Assembly: GCA_025452255.1 (NCBI GenBank)
Contig: CP104974.1
Location: forward strand, 62,001-126,000
Source: Devosia sp. A8/3-2
GTDB taxonomy: Bacteria > Pseudomonadota > Alphaproteobacteria > Rhizobiales > Devosiaceae
Length of the DNA: 64,000 bases
Direction of reading: 5' to 3'
Numbering within the stretch: position 1 is the first letter of the stretch; every line of letters begins with the position of its first letter. Below are positions 48,085-59,122 of the stretch, in pieces. Under the pieces are notes generated by a model that worked only from the letters and a program-made list of their open reading frames with translations, did not search any database and was not told where the DNA came from. Made by a program: the position numbers and the translations under genes.

Positions 48085-49303
48085 TTACAGAAAGCTCTTG
48101 CCGTGGCGGCCGGGCGCGAGGCCGAGCCAATGGGCAATGGTTTCGCCAATATCTGCGAAGGTGGAGCGAATGCCAATCTCGCCCGCCGACACGCTTGGGG
48201 AAAAGAGCAGAATCGGGATCTGTTCGCGGGTGTGATCGGTGCCCGGCCGAGTCGGATCATTGCCGTGGTCGGCCGTAAGGATCAATAGATCGTCGTCCCT
48301 GAGCTTGGCGATCAGTTCGGGCAGGCGGGCGTCGAAATATTCGAGCGCTGCCGCATAGCCGGGCACATCGCGGCGATGGCCATATTCGCTGTCGAAATCG
48401 ACAAAATTGGTCATGATGAAGGCCTTGTCATCAGCCATTTCCACGGCTTCGAGCGTCTTGTCGAAGAGCTGGCCCAGACCCGTGCCCTTGAGTTTATGAG
48501 TGACCCCATGGGCGGCATAAATGTCGGAAATCTTGCCAATGGCGAAGACCCGGTTTCCGGCTTCCTTGTTGCGATCAAGCAGGGTCGGCTCGGGCGGCGA
48601 GATCGCTGAAATCGCGACGATTGCCGGTGCGTTTGAAGCTGGCTGCATCCTCGCCGATGAAGGGGCGGGCGATGACACGGCCGATATTGAGCGGCGCGGT
48701 GAGCTCGAACGCGATCTGGCAAATTTCGTAAAGCCGGTCGAGCCCAAAATGGCTCTCATGCGCGGCGATCTGGAACACAGAGTCGATGGAGGTGTAGCAA
48801 ATCGGCTTGCCGGTGCGGATGCTCTCTTGCCCCAGTTCGGCAATGATGGTGGTGCCCGAGGCATGCTTGTCGCCCAGAATGCCGGGCAGTTTGGCGCGGG
48901 TGATGAATTCTTCGATCAGCGCGGGCGGAAAGGTTGGCTCGGTTTGCGGGAAATAGCCCCATTCGAAGGGCACGGGGACGCCGGCGATTTCCCAATGGCC
49001 GGAGGGCGTATCCTTGCCCTTGCTGACTTCGCGGCCCACGCCGAAGCGGCCGCCCTTGGGCGTGGCGGAAAGATTGGGCGGCAAAGTGCCGGTCGAGAGC
49101 TTTATCGCGGCGCCGATACCGAGGGCATCGAGGTTAGGCACGTTGAGCGGACCGGCGCGTAGGCCAGCGCGATCGGCTTTGCCCGCGGCGGCTTGTTCGG
49201 CGATGTGACCAAAGGTGTTGGAGCCAACATCGCCATAGACGGCGGCGTCGGGCGCGCCACCAATGCCGACGCTATCGAGAATGCACAGAATGGCGCGGGG
49301 CAT
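48085..49303 (-). CDS. deoB: Phosphopentomutase
   Basis: Interconverts (deoxy)ribose 1-phosphate and 5-phosphate; about 405 residues. Metal motif [15 protein letters not shown] at the N-terminus, catalytic Thr region [12 protein letters not shown], and C-terminal metal ligands [21 protein letters not shown] (as TADHGNDP and TDHTRE). Break near 48605. Feeds DeoC. Confidence 0.93.
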
Positions 49304-49307
49304 GGGC

Positions 49308-50632
49308 TTACTCCGTTGGCGCGAGGCGCGCGGCAATGAGATCGTGGCGCGGGGCGGTGTCACCCAAGCGATGGGCGGATTTGAGGCGAGCTTCGGCATC
49401 GGCGGCGGAGGCCTCGTCGCGGGCGTGAATGCGGGCGATGGGGGTTTGCGCGTCGGCATGGGCGCCAAGGCCAAGCAGGCGGTCAGAAGCCGACTGTATG
49501 GTCGATGCTGTCGCTGGGCATGGTGCGGCCGCCGCCGAGGGCGACGACAGCCATGCCGACGCCTTTGGTGTCGATGGCAGCGATGATGCCCTGCCCCGCG
49601 GCGAAGACGTCGCGGATGATCGGGGCGGGGGCGAGATGGCTGTCCATGGCTTCGACAAAATCGGCGGGACCGCCAAGGGCGGTGACCATTCTGGCGAAAC
49701 GCTCGGTGGCGCGGCCGCTATCGAGGGCGTCATCGACCAGCTTGCGGGCGGCGGGGACGCTTTCGGCAATACCGGTCATGGCGGCGACTTCGGTGCACAG
49801 CGCCAAAGTGACTTCAGCGCAAGCGGGCGTCCTGATGCTTGCCGGTGAGGAAATCGACAGCGTTGCGGACTTCGAGGCCATTGCCGGCAGCGGAGGCCAG
49901 CGGCTCGTTCATGTCGGTAATAAGCGCTGATGTTTTGAGGCCGGCGCCATTGGCGACACTGACCGAGCTTTGCGCGAGATCACGGGATTTTTCCAGCGTG
50001 GGCATGAAGGCGCCCGAGCCGGTTTTGACGTCGAGGATCAGCGCGCCAAGGCCGGCAGCAAGCTTTTTGGAGAGGATGGAGGCGGTGATCAGCGAGATGG
50101 ATTCGACCGTCCCCGTCACGTCGCGGATGGCGTAGAGCGTTTTGTCGGCGGGAGCGAGGTCGGCCGTCTGGCCGATAATGGCGCAGCCGGCCTCCTGCAC
50201 GACTTTGCGGAACAGGGCATTGTCGGGGCTGGTGGTGTAGCCGGGAATGGCGTCGAACTTGTCGAGCGTGCCGCCAGTATGGCCGAGGCCCCGGCCGGAG
50301 ATCATAGGGACATAGATGCCGATGGCAGCCAAGATTGGCGCGAGCATCAGGCTGACATTGTCGCCGACGCCACCGGTGGAGTGCTTGTCGGCCACGGGGC
50401 CATCGAGATCGAACCAGTCGAGCACGGTGCCGCTATCGCGCATGGCCGTGGTCAGCGCGACGCGTTCTTGCATGGTCATGTCGTTGAAATAGACGGCCAT
50501 GGCGAGGGCGGCGGCCCGGGCGTGCGAGACCGTGCCATGGGTGAAGCCATGGATGAACTCAGCGATTTCATCGGTGGAGAGGGCGTGACCGTCGCGCTTT
50601 TTGGCGATGACTTCTTGGGGGAGGAAGACCAT
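49308..50632 (-). CDS. deoA: Thymidine phosphorylase
   Basis: Phosphorolyses thymidine (and some uridine) to base and deoxyribose 1-phosphate; about 440 residues. Phosphate site [33 protein letters not shown] and [18 protein letters not shown] are characteristic. Breaks near 49825 and 49490. The end, [10 protein letters not shown], is 4 bases from the deoB start. Confidence 0.92.
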
Positions 50633-50652
50633 GGATGGCTCTTTTTGTTTAG

Positions 50653-50775
50653 GGGATACCCCCTCCTAGCCTCCTCCTTAGAGGGGGAGGGATAGATCGA
50701 GTTTGCGGCACAATCTCATGCCAAACACCGCACGTTCCTCCCCCTATCAGGGGGAGGTCAGGAGGGGTACTCCGA
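50653..50775. repeat. Palindromic element, copy 2 (CCCCTCCTAG family)
   Basis: Left arm GGATACCCCCTCCTAGCCTCC and right arm GGAGGTCAGGAGGGGTACTCC are reverse complements; the left arm contains a small hairpin of its own (CCTCCTTAGAGGGGGAGG) and so does the right (CCTCCCCCTATCAGGGGGAGG, in parts). It separates the aldehyde dehydrogenase from deoA within the salvage run. A shorter copy is at 29181. Confidence 0.68.
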
Positions 50776-50784
50776 TGTCCGGAC

Positions 50785-53154
50785 CTACGCCCTGCACGGA
50801 ATCCAGACGTTCTTGACCTGCGTCGCCTTGCTCAGGAAGTAGTCGCCTTCAAAGCGCCGGTCGGCCAGATCGTAATAAAGGCCGCGGCTGGTCCAGTCTG
50901 CTTGAGATTGGTGATCGAGGCCTTTTCCACCATAGCCGAGGCTTCGGCGGAGCCGGCGAACCACAGACCATCGACGCCGTCATGCTCGGCCGTGGTCTTG
51001 GCCGTGGTGACGCTATCGCCGGTCACGATGTTGATCACGCCATTGGGCACGTCGGAGGTTTCTGATGACTCGGTAGAGGTCGGTGATGGATAGCGGCGAC
51101 TGGCCTCGAGGGGACCAGCACGACACTATTGCCCATGGCCAGAGCCGGGGCGATCAGGGCGATGGAGCCGAGCAGCGGGCGCGATGGCGGGGCGACAATG
51201 CCCATGACGCCGAGTGGTTCGACCATGGCGGCGGCTACGGCTCGCAGAGGCGGATTGTGGACAGCGCCATCATATTTGTCGGCCCAGCCGGCGAAAGCGA
51301 AGAGGCGTTCGACCGAGAGGGCGACTTCGTTTGCGCCGTCTTCGCCGGTTTGCGCTTTGATGCGGGCGGCGAATTCTGTCGCGGCGATAGTCGAGGTTTT
51401 CCGCAAGGAAATAGAGGATTTGCGCGCGGGTATGGGCAGCGGTTGTCGACCAGCTCAGGGCAGCGCGGGCGGCTTCGACGGCGTTGCGGATGTCCTTGCG
51501 ATTGCCTTCGCCCACTTCGCCAATGGTCTGGCCTTTGGGGTCGAGCACGGCGCGATTGTAGGCGCTGTCGGGACGCGATTGCTTGCCACCGATATACATC
51601 TTGGCGGTCTGATCGAGATGGCCACTATCGAGCGGGTTTTCGGCCTTGGCGAGCGCAGGCTTGGCGGCGGGAGCGGCTTTGAGCTCCTTTTCCCGGGCGG
51701 GCTTGAGATAAGCGCTCATGCCCTCGCGGCCACCTTCGCGACCGAAGCCGGATTCCTTGTAGCCGCCGAAACCGACTGCGGCGTCGAAATTATTGGTGCC
51801 GTTGATCCAGACCACGCCGGCCTTGATCTTGGGGGCGATATCGAGGGCGAGATTGATGTTCTCGCTCCAGATCGTCGTGGCGAGGCCGTATTTGGTGTTG
51901 TTGGCCAGCGCCACCGCTTCCTCGGGGGTGCGGAAGCTCATGGCGACCAGCACGGGGCCAAAGATCTCCTCGGTCACCAGCGTATTGGCGGGCGAGACAT
52001 TGGTGACCAGAGCGGGTTTCAGAAAACAGCCCTTGGCGGGGACCGGGCCATCTGCCTCGTAGACCACTGCGCCTTCGGCCACGCCGCGCTTCATCAGATC
52101 GTGGATGCGTTCGACCTGCACCGGGGCGACCAGCGCCGATATCGATGGATTTATCCAGCGGATCGCCGACGCGCAGGCTGGCCATGCGGGTCTTGAGCTT
52201 GGCGATGAAGCGTTCTTCGATGCTTTCCTGCACGAGCAGGCGCGAGCCGGCGCAGCAGACCCGGCCCTGATTGAACCAGATGGCGTCGACCGGGCCTTCG
52301 ATGGCGCTGTCGATATCGGCGTCTTCGAAGACGATATAGGGCGACTTGCCACCGAGTTCGAGGCTGAGGCCCTTGCCGGTGCCGGCCGTGGCGGCGCGGA
52401 TGGCTTTGCCCACTTCGGTGGAGCCGGTGAAGGCGATCTTGTCGATACCGTCATGAGAAACAATGGCTTGGCCGGTTTCTGCCCTGCCCCGTGACGATAT
52501 TGACCACGCCCTTGGGCAGGCCTACGCGGTCGCAGATTTCGGCGAAAAGCAAAGCCGTCAGCGAGGTGAATTCGGCGGGTTTTAGGATGACCGTATTGCC
52601 GGCGGCGAGCGCAGGGGGCGATCTTCCGTGCCAGCATCAGGAGCGGGAAATTCCACGGGATGATCTGGCCGCAAACGCCATAGGGGACGGCGTCAGGGAA
52701 CTCACGGCTGAGGTGCTGCGCCCAGCCGGCGTGATGGTAAAAATGACGTGCTACCAATGGGATATCGACGTCGCGGCTTTCGTGGATCGGCTTGCCATTG
52801 TCCATGGTTTCGAGCACGGCGAAGAGGCGGGAGTGCTTCTGGATGGCGCGGGCGATGGCGTAAAGATACTTGCCGCGCTCGTAGCCGGACAGGGCGCTCC
52901 AGTGGTTTGAAGGCGGCGCGGGCGGCTTTTACGGCGGCGTTGACGTCTTCGGCGGTGCCTTCGGTGATGTCGGCCAGCTTGTCAGCATTGGCGGGATTTT
53001 CGCTAATGAAGGTTTTGCCGGGTTTGGTCCATTTTCCGTCGATGAAATGGCCGAATTTGCGGCCGTGGCTATCGAGCCGGGCATTGGCCTGATCGGGCAA
53101 TTCGGGAGCTGGGCCGTAGTCAAGTGTCTGAAAAATCTGAGCAATCTTGTTCAT
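50785..53154 (-). CDS. Tandem-domain aldehyde dehydrogenase (ALDH16-like)
   Basis: About 790 residues. Domain 1 is a complete NAD-dependent aldehyde dehydrogenase: [16 protein letters not shown], general base Glu in [12 protein letters not shown], nucleophile Cys in [13 protein letters not shown], and [20 protein letters not shown]. Domain 2 (from about residue 500) repeats the fold ([45 protein letters not shown]) but is short and has no catalytic Cys, the recognised layout of ALDH16. In a deo cluster it would oxidise the acetaldehyde made by DeoC. At least seven frame breaks (about 52905, 52640, 52480, 52140, 51395, 51060, 50895); after the last the protein ends [17 protein letters not shown]. 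Confidence 0.85.
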
Positions 53155-53155
53155 A

Positions 53156-54146
53156 TCACACCATGGGCTGGCGGTAGTCAGCCGCGTAGTGGCCAGTGAG
53201 GCCGTGTTCTAGCTGACGCTCGATATCGGTTAACAGACTGCTAGCGCCGAAACGGAATAGATGCGGTTGAAGGTAACGCGTTCCGAGCTCTTCCTTCATC
53301 AGCGCCATGTATTTCAGCGCGTCGCCCGCCGTGGCGATACCGCCGGCGGGTTTGTAGCCGATTTCGATGCTGGTCTCCTCGGCGAACCAGCGGATCATGC
53401 GGATCATGGTCAGCGAAGTGACCAAATTTGCATTGACCTTTTCCTTGCCGGTCGAGGTCTTGATGAAATCGGCGCCAGCCATCATGCAAACGAGCGAGGC
53501 CTTGGCGATATTGGTCTGGGTAGCGAGTTCGCCCGTACCCAGAATGGTCTTGATATGGGCGTCGCCGCAGGCCTTGCGGAAGGCTTTGACCTGATCGTAG
53601 AGCGCTTGCCAATCGCCGCGCAGCACCATGCCGCGTTCAATGACGATGTCGATTTCCTTGGCGCCATCGGCGACCGATAGCTCGATCTCCTTGAGCTTGG
53701 TTTCCGAGCGGTGCCGAGCCATGCGGGAAGGCGGTGGAGACGGCGGCAACGGGGATGCCGGTGCCTTCGAGCGCATTCACCGCGGTTTTGACGAAGCTAT
53801 GATAGACGCAGACGGCGCCGGGCAGGATGCGCAGGCCGCTGACGTCGAGTTTTTCGAGGATGTCGGTGCGCAGGGGATGGCGCGCCTTGGCGCAGAGGCG
53901 CTCGACGCGGCCATCGGTGTCGTCGGAATTGAGCGTGGTCAGATCGATCAGCGTGATGGCCTTGAGCAGCCGAGCCAGCTGATAATCCTTTTTAACGGTG
54001 CGGCGCGCGCCGATAGAGCCGGCGCGGCGTTCGAGTGCCGAGCGGTTCATACGGACGCGTTCGACCCAGTCGAGATCGAGCGGGAAGCCGGGATTGCGCT
54101 TATGGGGCGTATGCGGCTCCGGTTTATCGACGACGCGTAGGCTCAT
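53156..54146 (-). CDS. deoC: Deoxyribose-phosphate aldolase
   Basis: Cleaves deoxyribose 5-phosphate to acetaldehyde and glyceraldehyde 3-phosphate; about 329 residues, the longer form with an N-terminal extension. Core motifs: KAITLIDLTTLNSDDTDGRV, CVYHSFVKTAVNAL, and the Schiff-base Lys in GADFIKTSTGKEKV, then GYKPAGGIATAGDAL. Break near 53730. Its ATG overlaps the stop of punA; the aldehyde dehydrogenase follows at once. Confidence 0.92.
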
Positions 54147-54937
54147 AGTTCCTCCACCAGCGCTGGTATGAGCTTTTTCAGCTTCTCTGCGCCTTGTACC
54201 GCCATGGTCTTGGTGTGTTCATGGCTGATGTTTTCGCTCGAGAGGCCCGCGCCCATATTGGTGATGGACGAGCAGGCCCAGACCTTCATTCCCGTGAAAC
54301 GCCCGAGAATGACTTCGGGTGCCGTGGACATGCCCACGGCATTGGCGCCTGAGCGAATGGCCATCTGGATTTCGGCCACGGTTTCAAAGCTGGGACCAGA
54401 ATACCACAGATAGATGCCTTCGCCGACCTTGATGTCGAGGCGCTCGCCCGGGGCAATCGCCTTGGCGCGCAGATCGGGGGCGTAGCAATCAACCGAGTTA
54501 ACGAAACGGCGGTCGGTAGGTTCGCCGATCAGCGGGTTCATGCCGGCATAATTGATGTGATCGGAGAGCAACATCAGATCGCCGGGGCGGAAGCGTTCGT
54601 CGAGCGAGCCGGCCGAATTGGTGAGGAGTAGCGTCTTGGCGCCGAGCTCGGCCACGGCTTCCAGCGCGGGGCGCATGGCGGCGGCATTGCCGTGTTCGTA
54701 ATAATGCTCGCGGCCGGTGAGGATGGCGATGCGCTTGCCGCCCATGGTGCCGATAAGCAGGTCTCGGCCATGACCGGAGACGCCGCCGCCGGGAAAGCCC
54801 TTGAGCTCGGAATAGGGAATGGTGACCTTGTCGGCCAAGAGCTCGCCAATGGCGGAGAGGCCCGAGCCGAGCACGATGGCGGCTTCGATGGGGGCCTCAC
54901 CGGCGATTTTCTTGATGGTCTTGGAGGCTTTGGTCAT
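54143..54937 (-). CDS. punA: Purine-nucleoside phosphorylase
   Basis: Trimeric-type purine nucleoside phosphorylase of 264 residues, intact. Phosphate and base-binding motifs: AIVLGSGLSAIGELL, GVSGHGRDLLIGTMGG, LLLTNSAGSLDERFRPGDL and the purine-binding GMSTAPEVILGRF with SITNMGAG. ATG 54937 (MTKASKTIKK) is preferred over the TTG at 54946. Overlaps deoC by ATGA. Confidence 0.92.
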   Translation of the reverse strand: MTKASKTIKKIAGEAPIEAAIVLGSGLSAIGELLADKVTIPYSELKGFPGGGVSGHGRDLLIGTMGGKRIAILTGREHYYEHGNAAAMRPALEAVAELGAKTLLLTNSAGSLDERFRPGDLMLLSDHINYAGMNPLIGEPTDRRFVNSVDCYAPDLRAKAIAPGERLDIKVGEGIYLWYSGPSFETVAEIQMAIRSGANAVGMSTAPEVILGRFTGMKVWACSSITNMGAGLSSENISHEHTKTMAVQGAEKLKKLIPALVEEL

Positions 54938-55005
54938 GGGATACAAATCTCGAAATTAGGGGTTTGGCGCTCCTCCTCTCGTGGAAAGAGCCAGCCAGAT
55001 TGGCA

Positions 55006-55416
55006 TTACTTGCCCAGGAACTCGGGGCCAAAACTGTGTGGCAGCAGTTCGCCCAGCGTCATGACCAGCGGGGTGCCGTCGATGCCGTGCGAAATGACTT
55101 CGACATCGAGGTCAGCGAATTCGCGGATGCGTTGGCGGCAGCCGCCGCAGGGAGTGACCGGGGTTGTGCCGGGGCCGGTGACATAGATGCGTTTGATGCG
55201 TTTGCCGCCGCCGGCGATCATGGCGGCGATCGCGCTGGGTTCAGCGCAATTGCCCACGGGATAGGCGGCGTTTTCGACATTGCAGCCGGCATAGATCTTG
55301 CCGTCATCAGCAAGTATGGCGGCGCCGACATGAAAGTTCGAATAGGGCGCATAGGCCTTGGCGCGAACGGCTTCGGCGACGTCGAACAGGGTCTGGTCAG
55401 TCGGCAGCAGGGGCAT
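55006..55416 (-). CDS. cdd: Cytidine deaminase
   Basis: Deaminates cytidine and deoxycytidine; 136 residues, intact. Zinc ligands Cys 57, Cys 90 and Cys 93 lie in GNCAEPSAI and TPCGGCRQRI, with catalytic Glu 59 and the substrate motif AGCNVENAAYPVG. Pro follows the catalytic Glu where most enzymes have a polar residue. Ends FGPEFLGK. Confidence 0.93.
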   Translation of the reverse strand: MPLLPTDQTLFDVAEAVRAKAYAPYSNFHVGAAILADDGKIYAGCNVENAAYPVGNCAEPSAIAAMIAGGGKRIKRIYVTGPGTTPVTPCGGCRQRIREFADLDVEVISHGIDGTPLVMTLGELLPHSFGPEFLGK

Positions 55417-55417
55417 G

Positions 55418-56384
55418 TCAGCGCTCCTTGGTATAGGCGACGCCGCCGGCCTTGGGGCCTACGGCCTTGCCGATGAAGCCGGCCAAGAGGATCACGGTCA
55501 GCACATAAGGCAGCGCCTGAATGGCCTGGACCGGGATTTCTACCCCGCCCAGCCGCGCGCCTTGCAGGCGGATCTGCAGGGCATCGAGGAACCCGAAGAG
55601 CAGGCAGGTGAACATGGCGGGGACCGGTTTCCACTTGGCAAAGATCAGCGCGGCGAGCGCGATATAGCCCTTACCCGCGGTCATGTTATTGCCGAAGCCA
55701 GAGCCCCGGGCGATGGAGAAATAGGCGCCGGCAATGCCGCAGAGCAAGCCGGTGATGATCACCGCCTGATAGCGCAGCTTGACCACCGAAATGCCGGCCG
55801 TATCGACGGCCTTGGGGCTTTCGCCCACCGCGCGCAGGCGCAGGCCGAAGCGGGTGCGATAGAGCACATAGGCGGTGACGGCCACCATGAGGAAGGCGAC
55901 ATAGACCAGGATGTAATGGCCCGAGATCAGCTCGTAATAGATGGGGCCGATAATGGGCACACCGGCCAGTTCATTGGCAAAGGGCAGCGTGATGGGCTCG
56001 AAGCGTCCGCCCTCGCCCAGAGGCGGGGTGCGGCCGCCCCGGGAGAACCGAGTCTGGCCCGGGAACGTGGTGAGGCCAGCAGCCAACATATTGATGGCGA
56101 CGCCGGCAATGAGCTGATTGCCGCGCAGGGTGATGGCGGCGACGCCTTGCAGCAGCGCGGTGGCCAGCGAGACACTCATGCCGGCGGCAAGGCCGATCCG
56201 AGGCCGAGCCGGTAATGGCGGCAACGGCGCCGGCGGCAAAGGCCGCCGCCAGCATCTTGCCCTCAAGCCCGATATCGAACAGGCCCGCCCGTTCGGAATA
56301 GAGCCCGGCCAGACACGCCAGCAACAGGGGCGTCGAGAGTCGGAGCGTGGCGTCGAGAATGGAGAGGATGGTGGCCAGATCCAT
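55418..56384 (-). CDS. Nucleoside ABC transporter permease (BMP-type, second subunit)
   Basis: About 320 residues, eight or so hydrophobic segments. Start MDLATILSILDATLRLSTPL with LYSERAGLFDIGLEGKML, characteristic of the second permease of BMP-dependent nucleoside importers; later GVAAITLRGNQLIAGVAINM and NNMTAGKGYIALAALIFAKW. Break near 56205. The stop is 2 bases past the cdd start. Confidence 0.85.
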
Positions 56385-56385
56385 G

Positions 56386-57519
56386 TCAGCTCTCCGTCTT
56401 GGCGGTTGAGGCGGCGACGGCGTCGGCCTTTTGCTCGGGCGAGAAGAGCATGAAGGCACGTTCGAGCGAGGGGCGGAACAGGCCTTCCATGGCGCCGGTG
56501 AACAGGATCACCAGAGCCCGGATCACCACGATCATTTCACGGGTAATGCCGGGAATGACAAATTGCAGCTCCTGCCCGCCCTGATAGAGCGCGCCGAACA
56601 GCAGAGCGGAAAGCGCAATGCCTATGGGATGATTGCGCCCCATCAACGCCACGGCGATGCCGACGAAACCGGCGCCGGCAACAAAATCGAGCACCAGCCG
56701 GTTTTGCACGCCCATGACTTCGTTGATCGCCACCATGCCGGCCGGGGCGCCGGAAATGGTCATGGTGATCATGATCATGCGGGAATTGGAAATGCCAGCA
56801 TAGCGCGAGGCGGTCGGGTTCTGGCCCAGCACGCGCATGGCATAGCCGAATTTGGTGTGCCAGATCAGGATATAGACCCCGATCAGCGCGGCAATGGCGA
56901 TGACGATGGACAGGTTGACCGGGGAATAGCCGAAGAAGGAGAAGAACTGGCGCAGTTGCAGGCACGCGGCCGGCTACGTCGATGGTTTCTGGACTCAGGG
57001 GCCATGGTGCTGGCGGGCTTGAGCACGCGATTGACCATATAGACCATGAGCGCGGCGGCGATGAAATTGAACATGATGGTGGTGATGACCACATGGCTGC
57101 CGCGCTTGGCCCGGAGCCAGCCAGGAATGAAGGCCCAGAAGCCACCGACAGCACCGGCCGCGATGACGGCCGGGGGCATGGCGATCAGCCAATGGGTCTG
57201 GTCGAGCGCCAAAGCCACCACGATGGCACCGAGGCCGGCGACATAGGCTCGGCCGTCGCCACCAATATTGAACAGGCCAGCATGGGCGGCAACCGCCACG
57301 GCCGGGCCGGTGAAGATGAAATTGGTGGCATAGTAGAGCGTGTAGCCAAAGCCATCGCCATAGCCGAAAGCGCCATAGATGATGACCTGAATGGCGTGGA
57401 ACGGATTTTCGCCGACAAACAGCACGACCGGAGCCGGAGACGATCAGCGCCAGCAGCAGATTGATGGCGGGCAAGAGGGCGACGTCGGCCCAGCGGGGAA
57501 TGGGTCTGCGGGCACTCAT
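56386..57519 (-). CDS. Nucleoside ABC transporter permease (BMP-type, first subunit)
   Basis: About 370 residues. N-terminal MSARRPIPRWADVALLPAIN then VLFVGENPFHAIQVIIYGAF, AHAGLFNIGGDGRAYVAGLG and KRGSHVVITTIMFNFIAAAL, typical of YufP/NupB-like permeases; C-terminal GISNSRMIMITMTISGAPAG. Breaks near 57435, 56985 and 56955. Its ATG overlaps the ATPase stop. Confidence 0.83.
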
Positions 57520-59097
57520 TGGGCTGCCGCCTTCTTGTTGTTGATACCGGCCATCATCAGGCCCAGCTCGCCCTCAGTGGCGGTGGCGGGATCGGCTTCG
57601 CCGACGATGACGCCGTCAAACATGACGATGATGCGGTCGGCCAGCGAGCGGATTTCGTCGAGTTCTGACCGAGACGAGCAGGATAGCCTTGCCCTCGTCG
57701 CGCATCTTGATGATTTCGTTATGGATGAATTCGATGGCGCCGATATCGACGCTGCGCGTCGGCTGGCCGATGACCAGCACGTCGGGATCGCGCTCCATCT
57801 CGCGGGCCAGCACGATCTTTTGCTGATTGCCGCCGGAAAACAGCGAAGTCTTGAGATTGATATTGGCGGGGCGGACGTCGAAGAGCTTGACGTGTTCGGC
57901 GGCGCGCTTCTTGGCGGCTGAGATATCGAGGAAGGGCCCCTGCCCGTATTCGGGACTGTTCTGGTAGCCCAGAATGGCATTTTCCCATTCGGAGAAATTG
58001 GTCACGAGGCCCATGCGCTGGCGGTCCTCGGGGACATGGGCGAGGCCGGCGGCACGAGCGCGGGCGGCGCCGTCATCGCCCTTGAGCGAGAGCGCATTGC
58101 CATTGAGGATGACATTGCCCGATTTCTGGTCGCGCATGCCGGAAACGGCTTCGAGCAATTCGGTCTGGCCATTGCCGGAAACGCCGGCAATGCCGACGAT
58201 TTCGCCGGCGCGGACGGAGAAGCTCACATCCTTGACGCGGGTGATACCCATATCGTCCTTGACGACCGTGTTTTGGACTTCAAGCAGGGTCTTGCCGGGC
58301 TTGGCTTCGCCTTTTCAACGCGCAGCAGCACGCGGCGGCCGACCATGAGTTCGGCCAATTGCTCGGGGCTGGTTTCGCTGGTCTTGACGGTGGCCACCAT
58401 CTGGCCACGGCGCATGACCGACACAGAGTCGGTAATGGCCATGATCTCGCGCAGCTTGTGGGTGATCAGGATCACCGTCTTGCCCTGCTCGCGCAGGGTG
58501 CGCAGCACGCGGAACAGATCGTCGGCTTCCTTGGGGGTGAGCACGCCCGTGGGTTCGTCGAGGATCAGCGTTTCGGCGCCGCGATAGAGGGCCTTGAGGA
58601 TTTCGACGCGTTGTTGCTGGCCCACCGAGATGTCCTCGATGATGGCATCGGGATCGACCTCGAGGTCGTATTCATGCTCCAGCCGGGTGAGCTCCTTGCA
58701 GGCACGATCGAGGCTTGGCTTGAGGAAACCGGAATCCTCGGCACCGAGCACGATGTTTTCCAGCACGGAGAAATTGTCGACCAGCATGAAATGCTGGTGC
58801 ACCATGCCGATGCCCAATGACAGCGCATGACTGCTGTCGGTGATGGCCTGCACCTGTCCGTTGACGCGAATGGTGCCGCTATCGGCCGTGTAAAATCCAT
58901 AAAGGATGGACATGAGTGTCGACTTGCCGGCGCCGTTCTCGCCCACAATGCCGTGAATGGTGCCGCGGGCGACGGATAGGTCGATGTCCTTATTGGCGTG
59001 AACCGCGCCAAATCGCTTGTTGATCTGCTCAAGCTCGATCGCCCAGCCATTGGCCGAGCGCCGATGCAGCGGCCGTTTCCGGCCGCTGCGGGTTCAT
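57516..59097 (-). CDS. Nucleoside ABC transporter ATP-binding protein (two ATPase domains)
   Basis: About 525 residues, RbsA-like tandem ATPase energising the two permeases. Domain 1: Walker A GENGAGKSTL, Q-loop MVHQHFMLVDNFSVLENIVL, signature SVGQQQRVEILKAL and Walker B LILDEPTGVL. Domain 2: GVSGNGQTELLEAVSGM, SLFSGGNQQKIVLARE and LVIGQPTRSVDIGAI, where Gly and Gln replace the usual Asp-Glu, a normal feature of this subgroup. Breaks near 59060, 58310 and 57665. The start ATG 59097 (MNPQRPETA) is inferred. Confidence 0.86.
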
Positions 59098-59122
59098 GTG
59101 ATCACCACTCATCCAGCTTGGC

